A stretch of 64,000 bases of DNA. Origin: Ctena decussata. Taxonomy: Eukaryota > Mollusca > Bivalvia > Lucinida > Lucinidae. The notes under the pieces are model-generated. The model did no database searches. It was not told the DNA's origin and was given only the letters and a program-made list of their open reading frames with translations. Each line of letters opens with the position of its first letter. Within the stretch, counting starts at the first letter, position 1. Location of the stretch: positions 31,439,448 through 31,503,447 of the forward strand of contig OZ022510.1 in the NCBI GenBank assembly GCA_963989385.1. The letters run 5' to 3'. Of this stretch, positions 1-10,165 are shown piece after piece. Position numbers and translations under genes: made by a program.

Positions 1-351
1 TTAAATAGAAATTTAAAGTCCCCTCCAAAGTATTATTACGCTGGTACTCGTAAAGGCCAAATCTTACACGCAAGACTTAGAATGGACTGTAGTTCTTTAA
101 ACTCTCATATTTACAGGAAAAATATCGTAGATACTCCTTCATGCACATGTGGAAGGTTCGAAAGTTCTTATCACTTCTTTTTTCAGTGCTCGAAGTATAC
201 AAATATCAGAAATACCTATTTACAAGACGAAGTTCTTCATTATAATGCTCACGACCTTCTTTTCGGCGTAGAAATTGCTCCAGATATAGAAAATGAAACC
301 TTGTTTATCAAAGTTCAGAATTATATTATCAATTCTAAAAGATTTAGCTAA
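1..351 (+). CDS. LINE ORF2 C-terminal end (partial)
   Basis: The reading frame is open from base 1 to a stop at 349-351, so it is the tail of a larger protein cut by the window edge. The first in-frame ATG (82) is not a real start, because the frame upstream reads on (YYAGTRKGQILHARLRM). After this basic stretch comes a zinc-knuckle-like pattern CTCGRFESSYHFFFQC at about codons 46-61, which is the usual C-terminal C-x-C-G...H...C signature of Jockey/CR1-type non-LTR retrotransposon polyproteins. The role known for such tails is nucleic-acid binding by the endonuclease/reverse-transcriptase protein during target-primed reverse transcription. The domains themselves lie outside the window. The clade is not decidable from the tail, and whether the upstream part is intact cannot be seen. 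Confidence 0.7.
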   Translation, partial: LNRNLKSPPKYYYAGTRKGQILHARLRMDCSSLNSHIYRKNIVDTPSCTCGRFESSYHFFFQCSKYTNIRNTYLQDEVLHYNAHDLLFGVEIAPDIENETLFIKVQNYIINSKRFS

Positions 352-955
352 CTCCAAAAAGAACACATATAGTATACCATGTACGTATTCGGCTAGTTGT
401 AACATTTGAAGTGCAGAAATATGGTAGAATCAGAGCAGAGTTCGCAGCAGTTCTTTTCTTCTTTACTTCTTACTTAGAACCATTGTACGCAAACTTTTTT
501 GTGTTGTACTGTTATTTTGTGTGACTACTCATCTAAGTTTGAATTAGATTCAATCCTGGTTTGTATATTATTTACAAATATGACTCTTTCGCCTAATGTA
601 TTATATATATATAGTATAAACAATGTTATGTTGCACATGATACTCTCTATCTATCTCTCTCTCTCTCTCTGCTTTCTTTTTTCTTGCTTTCCAATCATTC
701 TGTTTAACATTCTACTCCATTTATCTATTTATTTTTTCCTCTTTGTGTTAACAGTTCTTTAACGAGATGTACATGTACCACAAGTCACAGATTAATGTTA
801 GCACTCATTCACAAATGCTGTAGTTTGTTGATGATGTGGCAGGAAATGGCATTTATAAGCTCAAAGCTTACAGCCAGATCCTGGAATGTATAAAACTGTA
901 TATTGATGTACTTATGTTGTAACTGATAAATAAAATATTGTTTAAACCAAACTCA
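352..955 (+). mobile_element. 3' UTR of the LINE
   Basis: This AT-rich segment follows the LINE stop codon and contains no ORF of note. It ends near AATAAA at about 929-935, which fits the polyadenylation or 3' end of the element. A CT-rich microsatellite lies at about 645-672. The exact 3' boundary near 950 is inferred and no target-site duplication could be checked, because the 5' end is off the window. Confidence 0.45.
645..672. repeat. CT-rich microsatellite
   Basis: A run of TATC then CT dinucleotides inside the LINE 3' UTR. Confidence 0.8.
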
Positions 956-1665
956 CGGCTAATTTCTTTGTTTAAATTTGGCGTATTTACACTTATGATA
1001 TGTTGCGAGAAGCTTGCAGCGAAACCTCCGGATAAAAATAATTCATGAATTTATACCACTGATAGACTAATGGGGCCTTGAAGCCGATATGGGGCGTGGC
1101 CGGTGTAACACAATTCACAACTGGTCATAAACAACTAAATTACAATTGTGTGTGTTCTTTCCTCCCACAGGATCTATCTAAGAATGGACCCCGATTTAGA
1201 AAGGGAAATAAAATGGGAACGACAAACTTGGTTTCTCTGAAATTGTGAACTCGTACCCATTCACCTACAGTGTTTTCGCGAACAAATGATTTGCATCATT
1301 GTTGGAACATTAATTTTATGGGCCGACCGTCTGAAAAATATAGACTGAAAAGACGACAAAGTTTAGTTCTTGTCACTTTTAATAAATCATACAACATGCG
1401 AGAATTGCAGTAACAAGAAAATATGAAAATTTTGATAAAATCTAATTTGTTTGATCGACATAGCACTGAAATGTAATTTGAATATGCCTTTATATCATTT
1501 GATGAAAATATTTTTTATTTACCGCCAGAAAAAGCTGTCAGTGTTCCTATGAACAAAGTACATGTACCAGTTTCCTTAAACTAACGTCATGAGCGTAACA
1601 AATAGACTAAACGAATGTGCTCTAGTTACAGTAAACAATCTAAGTATTTGGCTGGTAGGAATCTA
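956..1665. other. Intergenic, nothing recognised
   Basis: AT-rich sequence with no long ORF, no clear repeat shared with the rest of the window and no RNA gene that I can see. Confidence 0.5.
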
Positions 1666-1761
1666 GGCAAACAGTGCAGACCCATATCCTGAGCAAATCG
1701 TGCTGACCCAGATCAGACTGCTCCTTAGGAGCAGTCTGATCAAGGTCAGCACTGTTTGCCA
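1666..1761. repeat. Small hairpin family, copy 1
   Basis: The outer arms read GGCAAACAGTGCAGA and GGTCAGCACTGTTTGCC. The inner stem is GATCAGACTGCTCC paired with GGAGCAGTCTGATC around a TTA loop. The left arm is partly duplicated: a second half-arm (CAAATCGTGCTGACCCAGAT) lies between the first arm and the stem. Other members are at 2072, 13105, 34359, 35560 and 62504. Confidence 0.75.
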
Positions 1762-1974
1762 TTCCATCTGCGATTTTTCTGTCTCATTGCTGCATTGTTA
1801 ACCCATAATGCTCCATTTTAGGACAGTTTTTCGCATCGGTAATGCATTTTGTCCGTTTACATATAAAATAGTTTTTTTGCGTCAGATTTCGGCCCCCCTT
1901 TTTTTTAGTTTTTAAATGGTTTTCCCCAGGTTCCCCATAGTTGTGGAAGCTTCTGTCTGCATTGTTCCTTTATA

Positions 1975-2189
1975 GGGTAAAGTCGGGAAAAATTGGAAAG
2001 CGGGTATATTCGGACAGTGACATTGTTTCCTTTATATGTCAGTTGTTTAGAATTTAAACAAAATTAACTGGACAAACAGTGAAAATCCTGATGAGACGGA
2101 TCATTATGAGCCGTCTCATCTGGATTTACTCTGTTTGCAATGGTATGTCCGAATTTACCCGCTGTCCGAAGCTACCCGACTTGACCCTA
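1975..2189. mobile_element. MITE with GGGTAA... inverted ends
   Basis: The left end AGGGTAAAGTCGGG and a following CGGGTATATTCGGACA are mirrored on the right by TGTCCGAATTTACCCG and CCCGACTTGACCCT. The element is about 215 bp and has no coding capacity. A member of the small hairpin family sits at its centre (2072-2139). No clear target duplication was found. Confidence 0.6.
2072..2139. repeat. Small hairpin family, copy 2
   Basis: The outer arms are GACAAACAGTGA and TTTACTCTGTTTGC. The inner stem GATGAGACGG pairs with CCGTCTCATC and differs in sequence from copies 1, 3 and 5. It lies in the middle of the 1975-2189 MITE. Confidence 0.75.
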
Positions 2190-2653
2190 CTTTTTTGCCC
2201 ATACTGAGGTCATCAAGAAAACCCGGAAAAGTCAAGAATTACAAAGAGACCAGACAAAACATGCAAATTAAAAGTCCAATCAAGAGACCAAAGAAAGTAA
2301 TGTGAATCATATGACGACAAAACAAGGCACTTTCTGTTTTTGAAATTCTAGCATTGTGGTCATCTGTTTAGCTGCCCAATTGGCTGTCAGCTTTGTTGAT
2401 TAAAGTAGAAAAGGGACAATTTAGTAGATGTTCTTTTTATGAATGGAAAACTGAAGCTTTAATATAGATCCACCTAATTATCCAGTAAATGATATTACTG
2501 AGCAACACAAGGTTACATACACTCCGCAGAGTACACAAAGAAAGCTATTTTTTTATTACATGACTTGACTAGTGTTGCAACACATTGCACACAGCACAAA
2601 CGCAGTTAATATCTTCACTTCAGACTATATCTCATTGAATTCACTTGAAGCCT
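2190..2653. other. Intergenic, nothing recognised
   Basis: No ORF, RNA gene or shared repeat could be supported here. Confidence 0.45.
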
Positions 2654-2845
2654 GGCCCCAAGGTTATAAAACTTTTCTCATGCTCAACTTAGCTGAGCAT
2701 GATATTTTACCTGCTAATAAATAGCATATTATTAAAAAGTGCAGTTGTTTTCTTTCTCAGTTTAGCTGAGTGAAATTTTCTCAGCAGAGAAAATGTTATG
2801 CGCAGCTGAGTTGAGCACGAAAAAAGTTTTGTAACCTCGGGGCCT
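2654..2845. mobile_element. MITE with GGCCCC inverted ends
   Basis: The left end GGCCCCAAGGTTATAAAACT matches the reverse complement of the right end, AGTTTTGTAACCTCGGGGCC, with two mismatches. The similarity continues through CTCAACTTAGCTGAG and CTCAGCTGAGTTGAG inwards. The length is 192 bp and there is no coding capacity, so it is a non-autonomous DNA transposon of unassigned superfamily. Confidence 0.65.
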
Positions 2846-3005
2846 GTTCCAACATAAAATAAAGCTGATAGACCTTGGATGACCTTATGATAGACCTTGG
2901 ATGACCTTGTTGTGTCTTTCGACAAGAAAAACAATGCAATATGTTTCAGAAATATTGAAAATACAAGCCCATAAATTTCCGTTGCCTGCCAGATCGTATG
3001 CAAAG

Positions 3006-3381
3006 ATTACATGCTAACACGGGCGGTTGGGTGGTGCGATGGTGCTGGATATAACTGCCAATGCCGGGGCGTTAAACGGATTTGGATAATAGTAAGGCAA
3101 GCTTCCCCTAATCACACCACTACCACCTATATCGCAAAAGGAGTTTGAGGTTGGGATATATTGTTTTCAATCTGTCCGCCAGTCTGTTGTCCTATTTAAG
3201 ATTTTTACTTATACCGCATTTGTCGGATCTCAATGACATTTTGCGAATGAGGGTTGTTTGGACATTTTCTCTCTATCATTTCTGTCTTCTTTTTCCCCTC
3301 TTTGGGAGACGGCCCGATATAGACTGAAATACTGTCTCAAAGGGCCGTTAAACCCAAAACGACCAACCATTACATGCTAAC
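3006..3381 (+). mobile_element. SINE (GGTGGTGCGATGG family), copy 1, with 13-bp TSD
   Basis: The element runs from GGGCGGTTGGGTGGTGCGAT (3021) to a tail GGCCGTTAAACCCAAAACG. It is bounded by a perfect 13-bp duplication ATTACATGCTAAC at 3006-3018 and 3369-3381, direct evidence of retroposition. The 5' part (GGTTGGGTGGTGCGATGG) could serve as a pol III A box, but I see no good B box. Other copies are at 10166, 17516 and 41101 (minus). Confidence 0.75.
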
Positions 3382-3402
3382 CTTGTTTTGGCAAGTTTCA
3401 CA

Positions 3403-3738
3403 GAAACCACAGGGTATAATCGATTCCGCTAATTTTCGCTTCCTGCAGAGACTGTACATCATATTTCGCTTCCGCGGAGATTTCCGCGATCTCTTGCTTC
3501 CTGTCGTGACTTCTGTACATGATAAATGGCTTCCTGCAGAGACTGTCCGCGTAATTCTGCTTCCTGCCGAGGCTCTCGGCAGGAAGCAGTCACGCGGACA
3601 GTCCCGGCAGGAAGCCATTTTTCGAGGACAGTAGTCCCTGCAGGAAGCAAGAGTTCGCGGACAGTCTCGGCGGAAGCCAAATATGATGGACAGTCTCTGC
3701 AGGAAGCAAAAATTGGCGGACTGGTTTATACCTTGTGG
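3403..3738. repeat. Modular nested palindrome, copy 1
   Basis: The element begins CACAGGGTATAATCGATTCC and ends with a degraded inverted copy (GGTTTATACCTTGTG). It alternates a constant block GCTTCCTGCAGAGACTGT, or its complement ACAGTCTCGGCAGGAAGC, with short variable words. Each variable word in the left half has its reverse complement in the right half (for example CCGCGTAATTCT against CACGCGG, and the CATCATATTT class against CAAATATGATG). The small ORFs on both strands here are products of the repeat. It is a shorter relative of 45984-46508. Confidence 0.7.
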
Positions 3739-3740
3739 AA

Positions 3741-4473
3741 ACGCTAATAGAATGAAAACTTACATGAAACACAAAGCACAGTTACATGTACATTGTATAC
3801 AAAAGTACAAGAGAACCACTGAATGCTGGCGAATTCTGGCCGGATTAATCAGATCTAATTTTCCCTGATAACAAAAACATGAAAATGTAAATGAAACAAT
3901 CCGCAACCATTTGCGAAGTTAATTTCCTATAACCACTCTCACAAACATTGATTATATTCTCTCTCGGGTAATACACTATGCATCAGAAAATTTATGCCGT
4001 GGATTTTGTTTTCCGTTGGGTTTCTAAAACGTATAATAGCCCAGATCCTTGACGTATTAAGTATGGACACGACATCGGCAGAATCTTCAACGCAGCAAGT
4101 AAAAAGGGTATTAAGAAACATGACACTGATATTGTTGACCTTGGCGGTTTCTTTTCTTGAAAAGGAATTGCGTAGTAAATGCGCTGCGAGAACGCACAGA
4201 ATGGTATGCAGAAAGACCAGAAGCAAAATGCAGATACTGATTAAACTGCAGGAGTATTTGACAAAATGTTGACAACCAACATAGATAAGTCACTAGACTC
4301 CTTCACTTTAACGTGTCATTGCTTGTTTATTTAGCATGTACTTTAGCTGCGGAACATGACAATTTTTTATGCAAATTCAATCTAATTAATAGTTGTTGTA
4401 TTTTCATCCTGTTGAAAAGGTTAGTGCGGACAAACATGGTTGGGCATCCTTACCTGCCTAAAACAAAACAGTA
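3741..4473. other. Intergenic, nothing recognised
   Basis: Overlapping ORFs of about 95 codons on both strands (3939-4226 and 3994-4272) have no recognisable motif and look like chance. No repeat was identified. Confidence 0.4.
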
Positions 4474-4645
4474 ATGAGCCACGAAACGACAAAACGAACA
4501 AAGTGTCATATGCGCCCAACAAAGACTCAACTCATCCTGTAAATCCACCAAATTTGATCGGAGTCTTGGAAGTCCGCATGGAGGTAGCTTAGACCCTTAG
4601 ACCCTTAGGTATCCTTTAAGGGCACAGCGAAAAGTCCATAAGTCA
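4474..4645. mobile_element. GAGCC palindromic MITE, diverged left part
   Basis: It starts TGAGCCACGAAACGACAAAA and runs through the family's core (CCGCATGGAGGTAGCTTAGA). It then stops shortly after the centre, so most of the right arm is missing. The family description is under 7758-7995. Confidence 0.6.
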
Positions 4646-4804
4646 TTTGTGGGTAAAACTGATGTAATGATTCGCCTTGACCTTAGTTGGTGGTGGCACA
4701 TTGACCTTGATTGTTTTGGTAACTGAGGCACTAACTTCAAATTTCATTTGAACTTCAGATCCTTGCATGCGTTTCGGGACAGAGATATAGAGAATACCAT
4801 GCCT

Positions 4805-4881
4805 TTTGATATCAAGTTTATCAGGCGAGACTAGAAACAGCGTAGGAATGGCGAGGCGAGCATGATAAACTTGATATCTAA
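4805..4881. repeat. Long hairpin, locus A
   Basis: TTTGATATCAAGTTTATC at the left pairs with GATAAACTTGATATCTAAAG at the right across a loop of about 35 bases. The TTTATCATGC part of the arm recurs at 4905 and, inverted, at 5196, on either side of a CRE/CCAAT cluster. Confidence 0.65.
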
Positions 4882-4902
4882 AGACACTTACATGGTTTTC
4901 TA

Positions 4903-5212
4903 TTTATCATGCATCATTAGAAGGCTTTAAGGTTTAAACAGACTCAAACAATTGATAAGCAAACGCAGTTTTGTTCGAACTTGCTGACGTCGCGAATGCT
5001 TTATGACGTAAAACGGTGACGTCATTCGACCAATCGAACGTTATCACGACCAACGTCAGTCTATAGCCAATCACGGCGTCTTCAGAGATCGCTTCTGTAG
5101 GCATCGCCAGATAACATTCGCGCAAGCGCAGTTCTACAGTGACATGATATCACGTTGTGTTATCACACCCTTGTTATCAGTGGAATGTTGCAGCAGATGC
5201 ATGATAAATTCC
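4903..5212. promoter_or_regulatory. CRE/CCAAT cluster between inverted repeats, locus A
   Basis: Inverted copies of TTTATCATGCATC (4903 and, reversed, 5195) bracket a dense set of sites. I see TGACGTCGC near 4984, TGACGTAA near 5004, a perfect TGACGTCA near 5017, AACGTCAG near 5053, and CCAATCG and CCAATCA near 5030 and 5067. Such sites bind CREB/ATF and NF-Y in animals. Promoter activity here is inference, and no gene start is obvious next to it. Confidence 0.4.
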
Positions 5213-5289
5213 TTTTCAGCTTACTGATTTACACCTGAAATAAAGAGAATTACCATTCTGTTATTATGTGCGCTTCATCAATAGCTATG

Positions 5290-5559
5290 TCAAATATTGC
5301 CACTTCTTGCTGTCCTCTCCAGAAATTGGAATCCATGCTTAGTTTTTAGAAGTGCTTCAAGAGGGACATAAGCAAATCGAAACAAACAACTCCCAGTCTC
5401 ACGCAGGGTCATAGTGGAAGTCAGATGTTCATTGTCATGCTCATTGTCATTATCATTTTGGTCAGAATCTGAATCTGAGTCTACATTAAAGACCTCAACC
5501 TGAGCGCATATGAAGTCTATAGCAAATGAGCTATCTTCTGTCTTGAGAGAGATGAACAC
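5290..5559 (-). CDS. Uncharacterised acidic ORF, 89 codons
   Basis: The ORF has an aspartate/asparagine-rich centre (VDSDSDSDQNDNDNEHDNEH) followed by a more ordinary stretch ending HGFQFLERTARSGNI. I do not recognise the family. It could be an exon of a cellular or transposon gene, or chance. No polyadenylation signal or convincing splice sites were identified around it, and its only neighbours are repeats, including a hairpin just beyond its start codon (5572-5646). Confidence 0.2.
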   Translation of the reverse strand: MFISLKTEDSSFAIDFICAQVEVFNVDSDSDSDQNDNDNEHDNEHLTSTMTLRETGSCLFRFAYVPLEALLKTKHGFQFLERTARSGNI

Positions 5560-5571
5560 TTATCTGTCATA

Positions 5572-5646
5572 ATATACTTAAGGACAAAAGATCTGCATGG
5601 ATGTTCCTTTAACATCCATGCAGAACGTTTGTCCTTAAGTATACTG
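5572..5646. repeat. Isolated 75-bp hairpin
   Basis: The outer arms TATACTTAAGGACAAA and TTTGTCCTTAAGTATA are perfect. A small internal loop follows, then CTGCATGGATGTT pairs with AACATCCATGCAG around a loop of about four bases. It is the size of an animal pre-miRNA. No second copy was seen in the window. Confidence 0.7.
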
Positions 5647-6270
5647 TTAAGAAGGGTGATCACCAGTATGAAGTATTTTAATAGTATTAGGGTACCAACT
5701 TATGGATTAAACTTTTCCGAAACACCGTTGGTAATATAGCAAGGACATCTTGGTAACTGTATTAGTGTAACATTTGAATCTGGTGTTGTTTTTACCCGTT
5801 CTGCGAATGTTTTATTGTTTAATCTTCTTTTCAGTAATGAAAACATGGCTGTTGTTAAATACTTCCTTTAATTTTGCGGGAGGAACTGTGTAAGCAACTT
5901 GTAGATTATGTGTACCAAAACTAGCGAATTTGAGATTTGATAAATTTCGGATGTTCTCAACCATGTTATTCTGTGAAAAGGCGATTGTGCTATTTCATTA
6001 TCTGAAAACGAGATAATGGCATGGACAATAAATAAACTACCTTTTCATTGCACTTCAGTGGAAGCTCTAAAATTCAGTTGTCTCTCTTTGTACAATTCAA
6101 CATTTTTTACAGAAAAGCAAAATTCATAGTTTGTAAAATAGAAGTTTTAACACAAAAAAAAACAACCTTTGAACTTAGGAAAGCAAAACGTGTAGTTAAA
6201 TATTAGTGTTACTAAAATTGCTCAAGTGTACTGATATATAATCTAGGAAGAATTTAGATGAATGGATAGA
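5647..6270. other. Intergenic, nothing recognised
   Basis: AT-rich, with no ORF or repeat that I can support. Confidence 0.45.
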
Positions 6271-6274
6271 GGAC

Positions 6275-6463
6275 TTATGATTTTACGTCCATTTCAACAG
6301 TATTTCAGTCATATCAGGGCAATTGCAGGGTGATAATGAAAGGCTGTGTGCAACAGAACTCCATTTACGGTTGGAAAGATTACCACCTCCGGCGGGGCTC
6401 GGACCGAGGACCGCTAGATCAGTCGGTCAGCGCTTAACCAACTGAGATACTGGGGGCTCTGAC
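6275..6463 (-). mobile_element. tRNA-headed SINE (minus strand)
   Basis: On the minus strand the head reads ATCTCAGTTGGTTAAGCGC (A box and D arm) followed by GGTCCGAGCCC (B box). Between them, GACCG and CGGTC form an anticodon-like stem with an enlarged loop, so this is not a working tRNA gene. A body of about 110 bp follows, ending near GAAATGGACGTAAAAT. It is a tRNA-derived SINE or tRNA pseudogene. Confidence 0.55.
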
Positions 6464-6682
6464 ATTTTAGAAATCTCTTAGTATTCTTTCTTCGTAGCTC
6501 CGTGTTGACAATTTGAATTGCATATTACAAACTTATAGATTTATCGTTAGGTATAGATATTAAATATATTATGTTTTTAACAATACAAAGAAGCCGTAAA
6601 ATGAACGGGATACAGGATATGTCCTGCAAACTGTCATAAAATACGTTATGCACACAGATGACTGCAAGCCAGCACTGGACTG

Positions 6683-7099
6683 ATGTTTGCGTATTCACTA
6701 AATCAGATCTTTGTGGAAAAAGGAAATAGATGTTTCAATCAAACTCATTTTATACAGTGTACAGCACAAAGAAAGCAACACCTACGGGGTGCTCATGTTT
6801 GTTCGTTTTTTCAATCCAAAAGACCCGGAAAACCGCATCAAGTGTGCCCTCAGCAGGAAAAACGTGACATCATGGTAGTGTTCAGTGATTGTAGTACGCT
6901 GAGCGTCGGCGATACAAAACAGGCAAAACCATATATTTGCACGCAAACACAACGCACTGACGTAATATTTCTGGAATCGTTTCCTACCTCCAACTGTAGT
7001 TTTGTTAAACAAGAACGTCTGGATACCACTCAGCTAAATGATACTATAACCGGAAATAAATGCCTCAGATGTTCAGAAGTATGTCCCGATTGTAGTTAA
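6683..7099 (+). CDS. Unexplained cysteine-rich ORF, 138 codons
   Basis: This is the second longest uninterrupted frame outside repeats. The sequence contains scattered cysteines, with the C-terminus reading NKCLRCSEVCPDCS. No domain is recognised. The stop is followed within about 10 bases by AAATAAA (7106-7112), which would make a very short 3' UTR. A possible splice acceptor (a pyrimidine-poor TTTTATACAG) lies near 6758, so only the later part could be a terminal exon. Chance is the main alternative. Confidence 0.25.
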   Translation: MFAYSLNQIFVEKGNRCFNQTHFIQCTAQRKQHLRGAHVCSFFQSKRPGKPHQVCPQQEKRDIMVVFSDCSTLSVGDTKQAKPYICTQTQRTDVIFLESFPTSNCSFVKQERLDTTQLNDTITGNKCLRCSEVCPDCS

Positions 7100-7112
7100 A
7101 AAAATCAAATAA

Positions 7113-7757
7113 AAACTTCGGCCAATATGCGCACACGCAACTTATGTTTTTTAATGGAGCCTGATAACAGAAAAAAAATATATATCCGATTTTCTTTTTG
7201 TAACTTACATGTTGGATTTTTATACACTTCCTTCAAAAGAAATAACGCAATATATTTATTATCTTCCACTTTATTTCCATACTTGAGACAGCCTGTGCTC
7301 GTGAGTGAATACGTAGGTGTCTGTCATTTGCAGACTGTGATTAATCTATCACTAGGCTACGTTAACAAGCGTAGGTCGGAGAGGGACGTCCGCTGCCTGC
7401 CTAGACTTGCCATCACCGTTTTGTTTCGAACTTAATGGGTTTTGCATCACTGAAGCACTGAAATATAGTAATGCGTATCTGTCGTACTAAATTTGGTTAA
7501 GGTACACATTGTATTTATATTGAAAACACTTAACCAACATCACCGATGGTGAACGAATTGTCCCCCAGGGTATCACAGACCCAGTTGTCAGTGCTACGGT
7601 GATGGTCATAGTTCTTTAGCAAGTGGTAATATGTCTTCATCATCGGAGTCAGTACCTCAATACTTTCTTAGAATAACCGAATCAACCTATGTTCTAGTAA
7701 ATAGTCAAAAGTAAGACACGCTCAGGCTAGCTAAACAGCAGGAATAATTATTAATAT
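7113..7757. other. Intergenic, nothing recognised
   Basis: A 102-codon ORF at 7127-7435 has no motif I recognise. No repeat was identified. Confidence 0.4.
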
Positions 7758-7995
7758 TGAGCCGCGACACGAGAAAACCAACAAAGTGGTTGTGCGCCCA
7801 GCGCAGACTCAGATAAGCCTGGGCATCCGCCCTGTCTGATCAGAGTCTTCGCTGTCCGCATGAAGGTAGCTGAGACCCTTAGCTACCTTTAAGCGCTTAG
7901 CAAAGAGTGTGATCAGACTGGGTGGATGCCCAGGCTAACCTGAGTCTGCGCTGGGCGCACAACCACTTTGTTGATTTTGTCGTGTCGCGGCTCAG
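7758..7995. mobile_element. GAGCC palindromic MITE, full copy
   Basis: This is the reference copy of a family of ~235 bp that is palindromic along its whole length. The end GAGCCGCGACACGAGAAAAC is mirrored by TTTTGTCGTGTCGCGGCTC. Inner blocks GTGGTTGTGCGCCCAGCGCA, GCCTGGGCATCCGCC and GATCAGAGTC are matched in reverse on the right. The centre carries a second small inverted pair, GGTAGCT and AGCTACC. There is no coding capacity. Several copies have 4-5 bp A/T-rich direct duplications outside GAGCC...GGCTC, so it moves as a DNA element. Confidence 0.85.
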
Positions 7996-8329
7996 TTATA
8001 GTCAGTCAAGTTTGGGCATTTGCCATTCCTGTTTTGTCAGACCCAAATCGTGGACAAACTACGCTCGCGCAAAAATTGTCCAATTATTCGCGATCTCAAA
8101 AACGAAAAGTTTACTTTTTTTGGGAAACAAATTTAGATCCATGCTGAATTGTGACATTGGTGTTTATATGCAAAACGTGTTCGATTCTGAAATCTCGCAG
8201 TTCACATCATAATTATGTTCTGAAAAGTAAGATCCTTTGGAAGCAAGGAACACACCAAAGAATAGAAAATACCAGACTGGGTTTAATTGAGTCTGTTCAG
8301 GACTAGTAATGAAATGTTCGACACCAGCC
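7996..8329. other. Spacer, nothing recognised
   Basis: No gene or repeat is supported. The ORF that runs in from the MITE is a repeat artefact. Confidence 0.4.
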
Positions 8330-8387
8330 AAGCCCCACTAGCACCGGCTTAAGCGGAACTCTATTTTCAAAATTACTTAAATGAACT
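8330..8387. repeat. Short shared repeat, copy 1
   Basis: The block around CTAGCACCGGCTTAAGCGGA and ACTCTATTTTCAAA recurs at 16973-17028. Its nature is unknown. Confidence 0.55.
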
Positions 8388-9232
8388 CAATGATCCCAAA
8401 GGTCCGTAAGTCTTCTGTTACATGTATATGTTTTCAATCAATCATTAAAATAGATATGGACAAACGAAATCCTTTCATTTGTTTAGTGTAGTCTGAAGTT
8501 CAGCGTCTCATCTATATCAGTTTTCAATCAGTTATCAAGGAGGGCATTAATGTTACTTGTATAAGGCATAATGACTTCTACTTTTATCACTTTTAGTGAT
8601 ATACTGGAATAACAAGTATGCTTGATTGCTCCGCAGGGCTTTAGTAACATTGTCTGTACAATTTGCGGTATATTGTTGCTTGATTTCTGAGAATCTAGCT
8701 GTACAGTATGAGAAAGGTATAATGAATAAAAATGAATAATTCATGCCAGAAATTATAGGACTGAATATAAAACTAAAAGCGGCTCGATGATAAATCTTCA
8801 ACAATAAAGAAATTAAGAATGTAGAGTAACGACTTTATGATGCTAACTCGTCTGACACCATATATTTTGGATTAATATATATATTAAGACATCATATATT
8901 TTGGATTAATTATACCTATAGCTGATGGTTTAAATTTCATCCAAACTTTATAACATATACGGGATAACTTTGTCTTCGAAATAGTTCGTCTTCCATTTAT
9001 GGATGGTGATGTTTCGCCTTTTTGCAAAATACGGTGTACATGCATATTTTACAGATTGTACATTATGCAAGAGCATCGAGCTTTAATAATCAGAATAAAT
9101 TATTTACTGTTTAACTTTTTATAACAAGTTATGTAACGCTCTTTTACGTTTAAGAATTGATATCAAAATATAACGTTGGCTTGTAAACACTTCTCAAGGC
9201 GTATCAGAGCCTGAATAAATGAAAACATGATT
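8388..9232. other. Intergenic, nothing recognised
   Basis: AT-rich. A short direct duplication of TATATTTTGGATTAAT lies at about 8861 and 8895. Nothing else was found. Confidence 0.4.
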
Positions 9233-9464
9233 TGAGCCGCGACACGAGAAAACCAACAATGTGGTTGTGCGCCCAGCGCAGATCAGCCTGGGCATCCGCC
9301 CAGTCTGATCAGAGTCTTTGCTGTCCGCATGAATGTAGCTTGGACCCTTAGCTACCCTTTAAGCGCTTAGTGAAGAGTCTGATCAGACTGGGTGGATGCC
9401 GAGGCTGAACTGAGTCTGCCCTGGGCGCACAACCACATCGTTGGTTTTTATGTTTCGCGGCTCA
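9233..9464. mobile_element. GAGCC palindromic MITE, full copy
   Basis: Full-length palindrome GAGCCGCGACACGAG...GCGGCTC. ATTT occurs directly on both outer sides, a candidate 4-bp target duplication. Confidence 0.85.
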
Positions 9465-10165
9465 TTTGTCAGAGCAATTCAAAAATGATTATTCGATACA
9501 AAAAAATGGTTACTATATTGATGCAGTTGCAAGTGCAAAGCGGTTAACTCAATCATGGTTAAAAGCTTTGCTTCCCTCTTCGACATCCTTCTTAAAGGCC
9601 CCATAGCTTTAGATCTACAGCATGAAAAATTTCGTCATGAGGTATCGCTGCAAGCTTCTCGCTATAGTCTCGTAATTGTAAATGACCGTGATTAGCCAGC
9701 TTTAAACAAATAAAACAACCTCGAGTTTCACATAAAAAGGGTTTGAAAACGTATTTGGGTCATTTTAGTTGGCAACTAAAATGACCTACTTTCGATTTCA
9801 TAAAATGGTAAAAATACAATGTACAGCGTGGAGTCCCAATCACTATCCCGCCTATGTTTATATAGCATTGCTAGACAGGACACCAGAACAGGAAATTGTA
9901 TTTTGTGGACCAATTAGTTATTTTTTAAAAACTTGTTTTCTCTACTTTTTGCCAGTTATATGACTCAATATATGCACACCAACCCACATTTAATTACCAA
10001 ACGTGAAGGTTGAACCGCTTTTTACAATGATTTGAAATTAGGCGTTTTTACCGGTGATAGGACTAAGGAGACTTTAAACTATTACAGAATAATCTTTTAA
10101 GGACTTTTGCACCTGACCACCTATGTTACTCTTTGGTTAGGCGCGTCATGTTCCAACTAGTGTTT
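9465..10165. other. Intergenic, nothing recognised
   Basis: The small ORF at 9769-9963 has no motif. No repeat was found. Confidence 0.4.

Noticed and set aside
3370..3747. Several ORFs on both strands with repeated ETVRxxLLPAE and RQEA motifs
   Set aside because: They are translations of the modular palindrome. The same words appear in ORFs of both strands and in the second copy at 45984-46508.
6385..6463. Functional tRNA gene on the minus strand
   Set aside because: A and B boxes are present, but the anticodon loop is enlarged and the acceptor stem does not pair. A SINE-like body follows, so it is a SINE head.
7922..8212. 96-codon ORF beginning MDAQANLSLRWAHNHF
   Set aside because: The start is inside the GAGCC MITE; similar peptides appear at every copy (17048, 58546, 59068).
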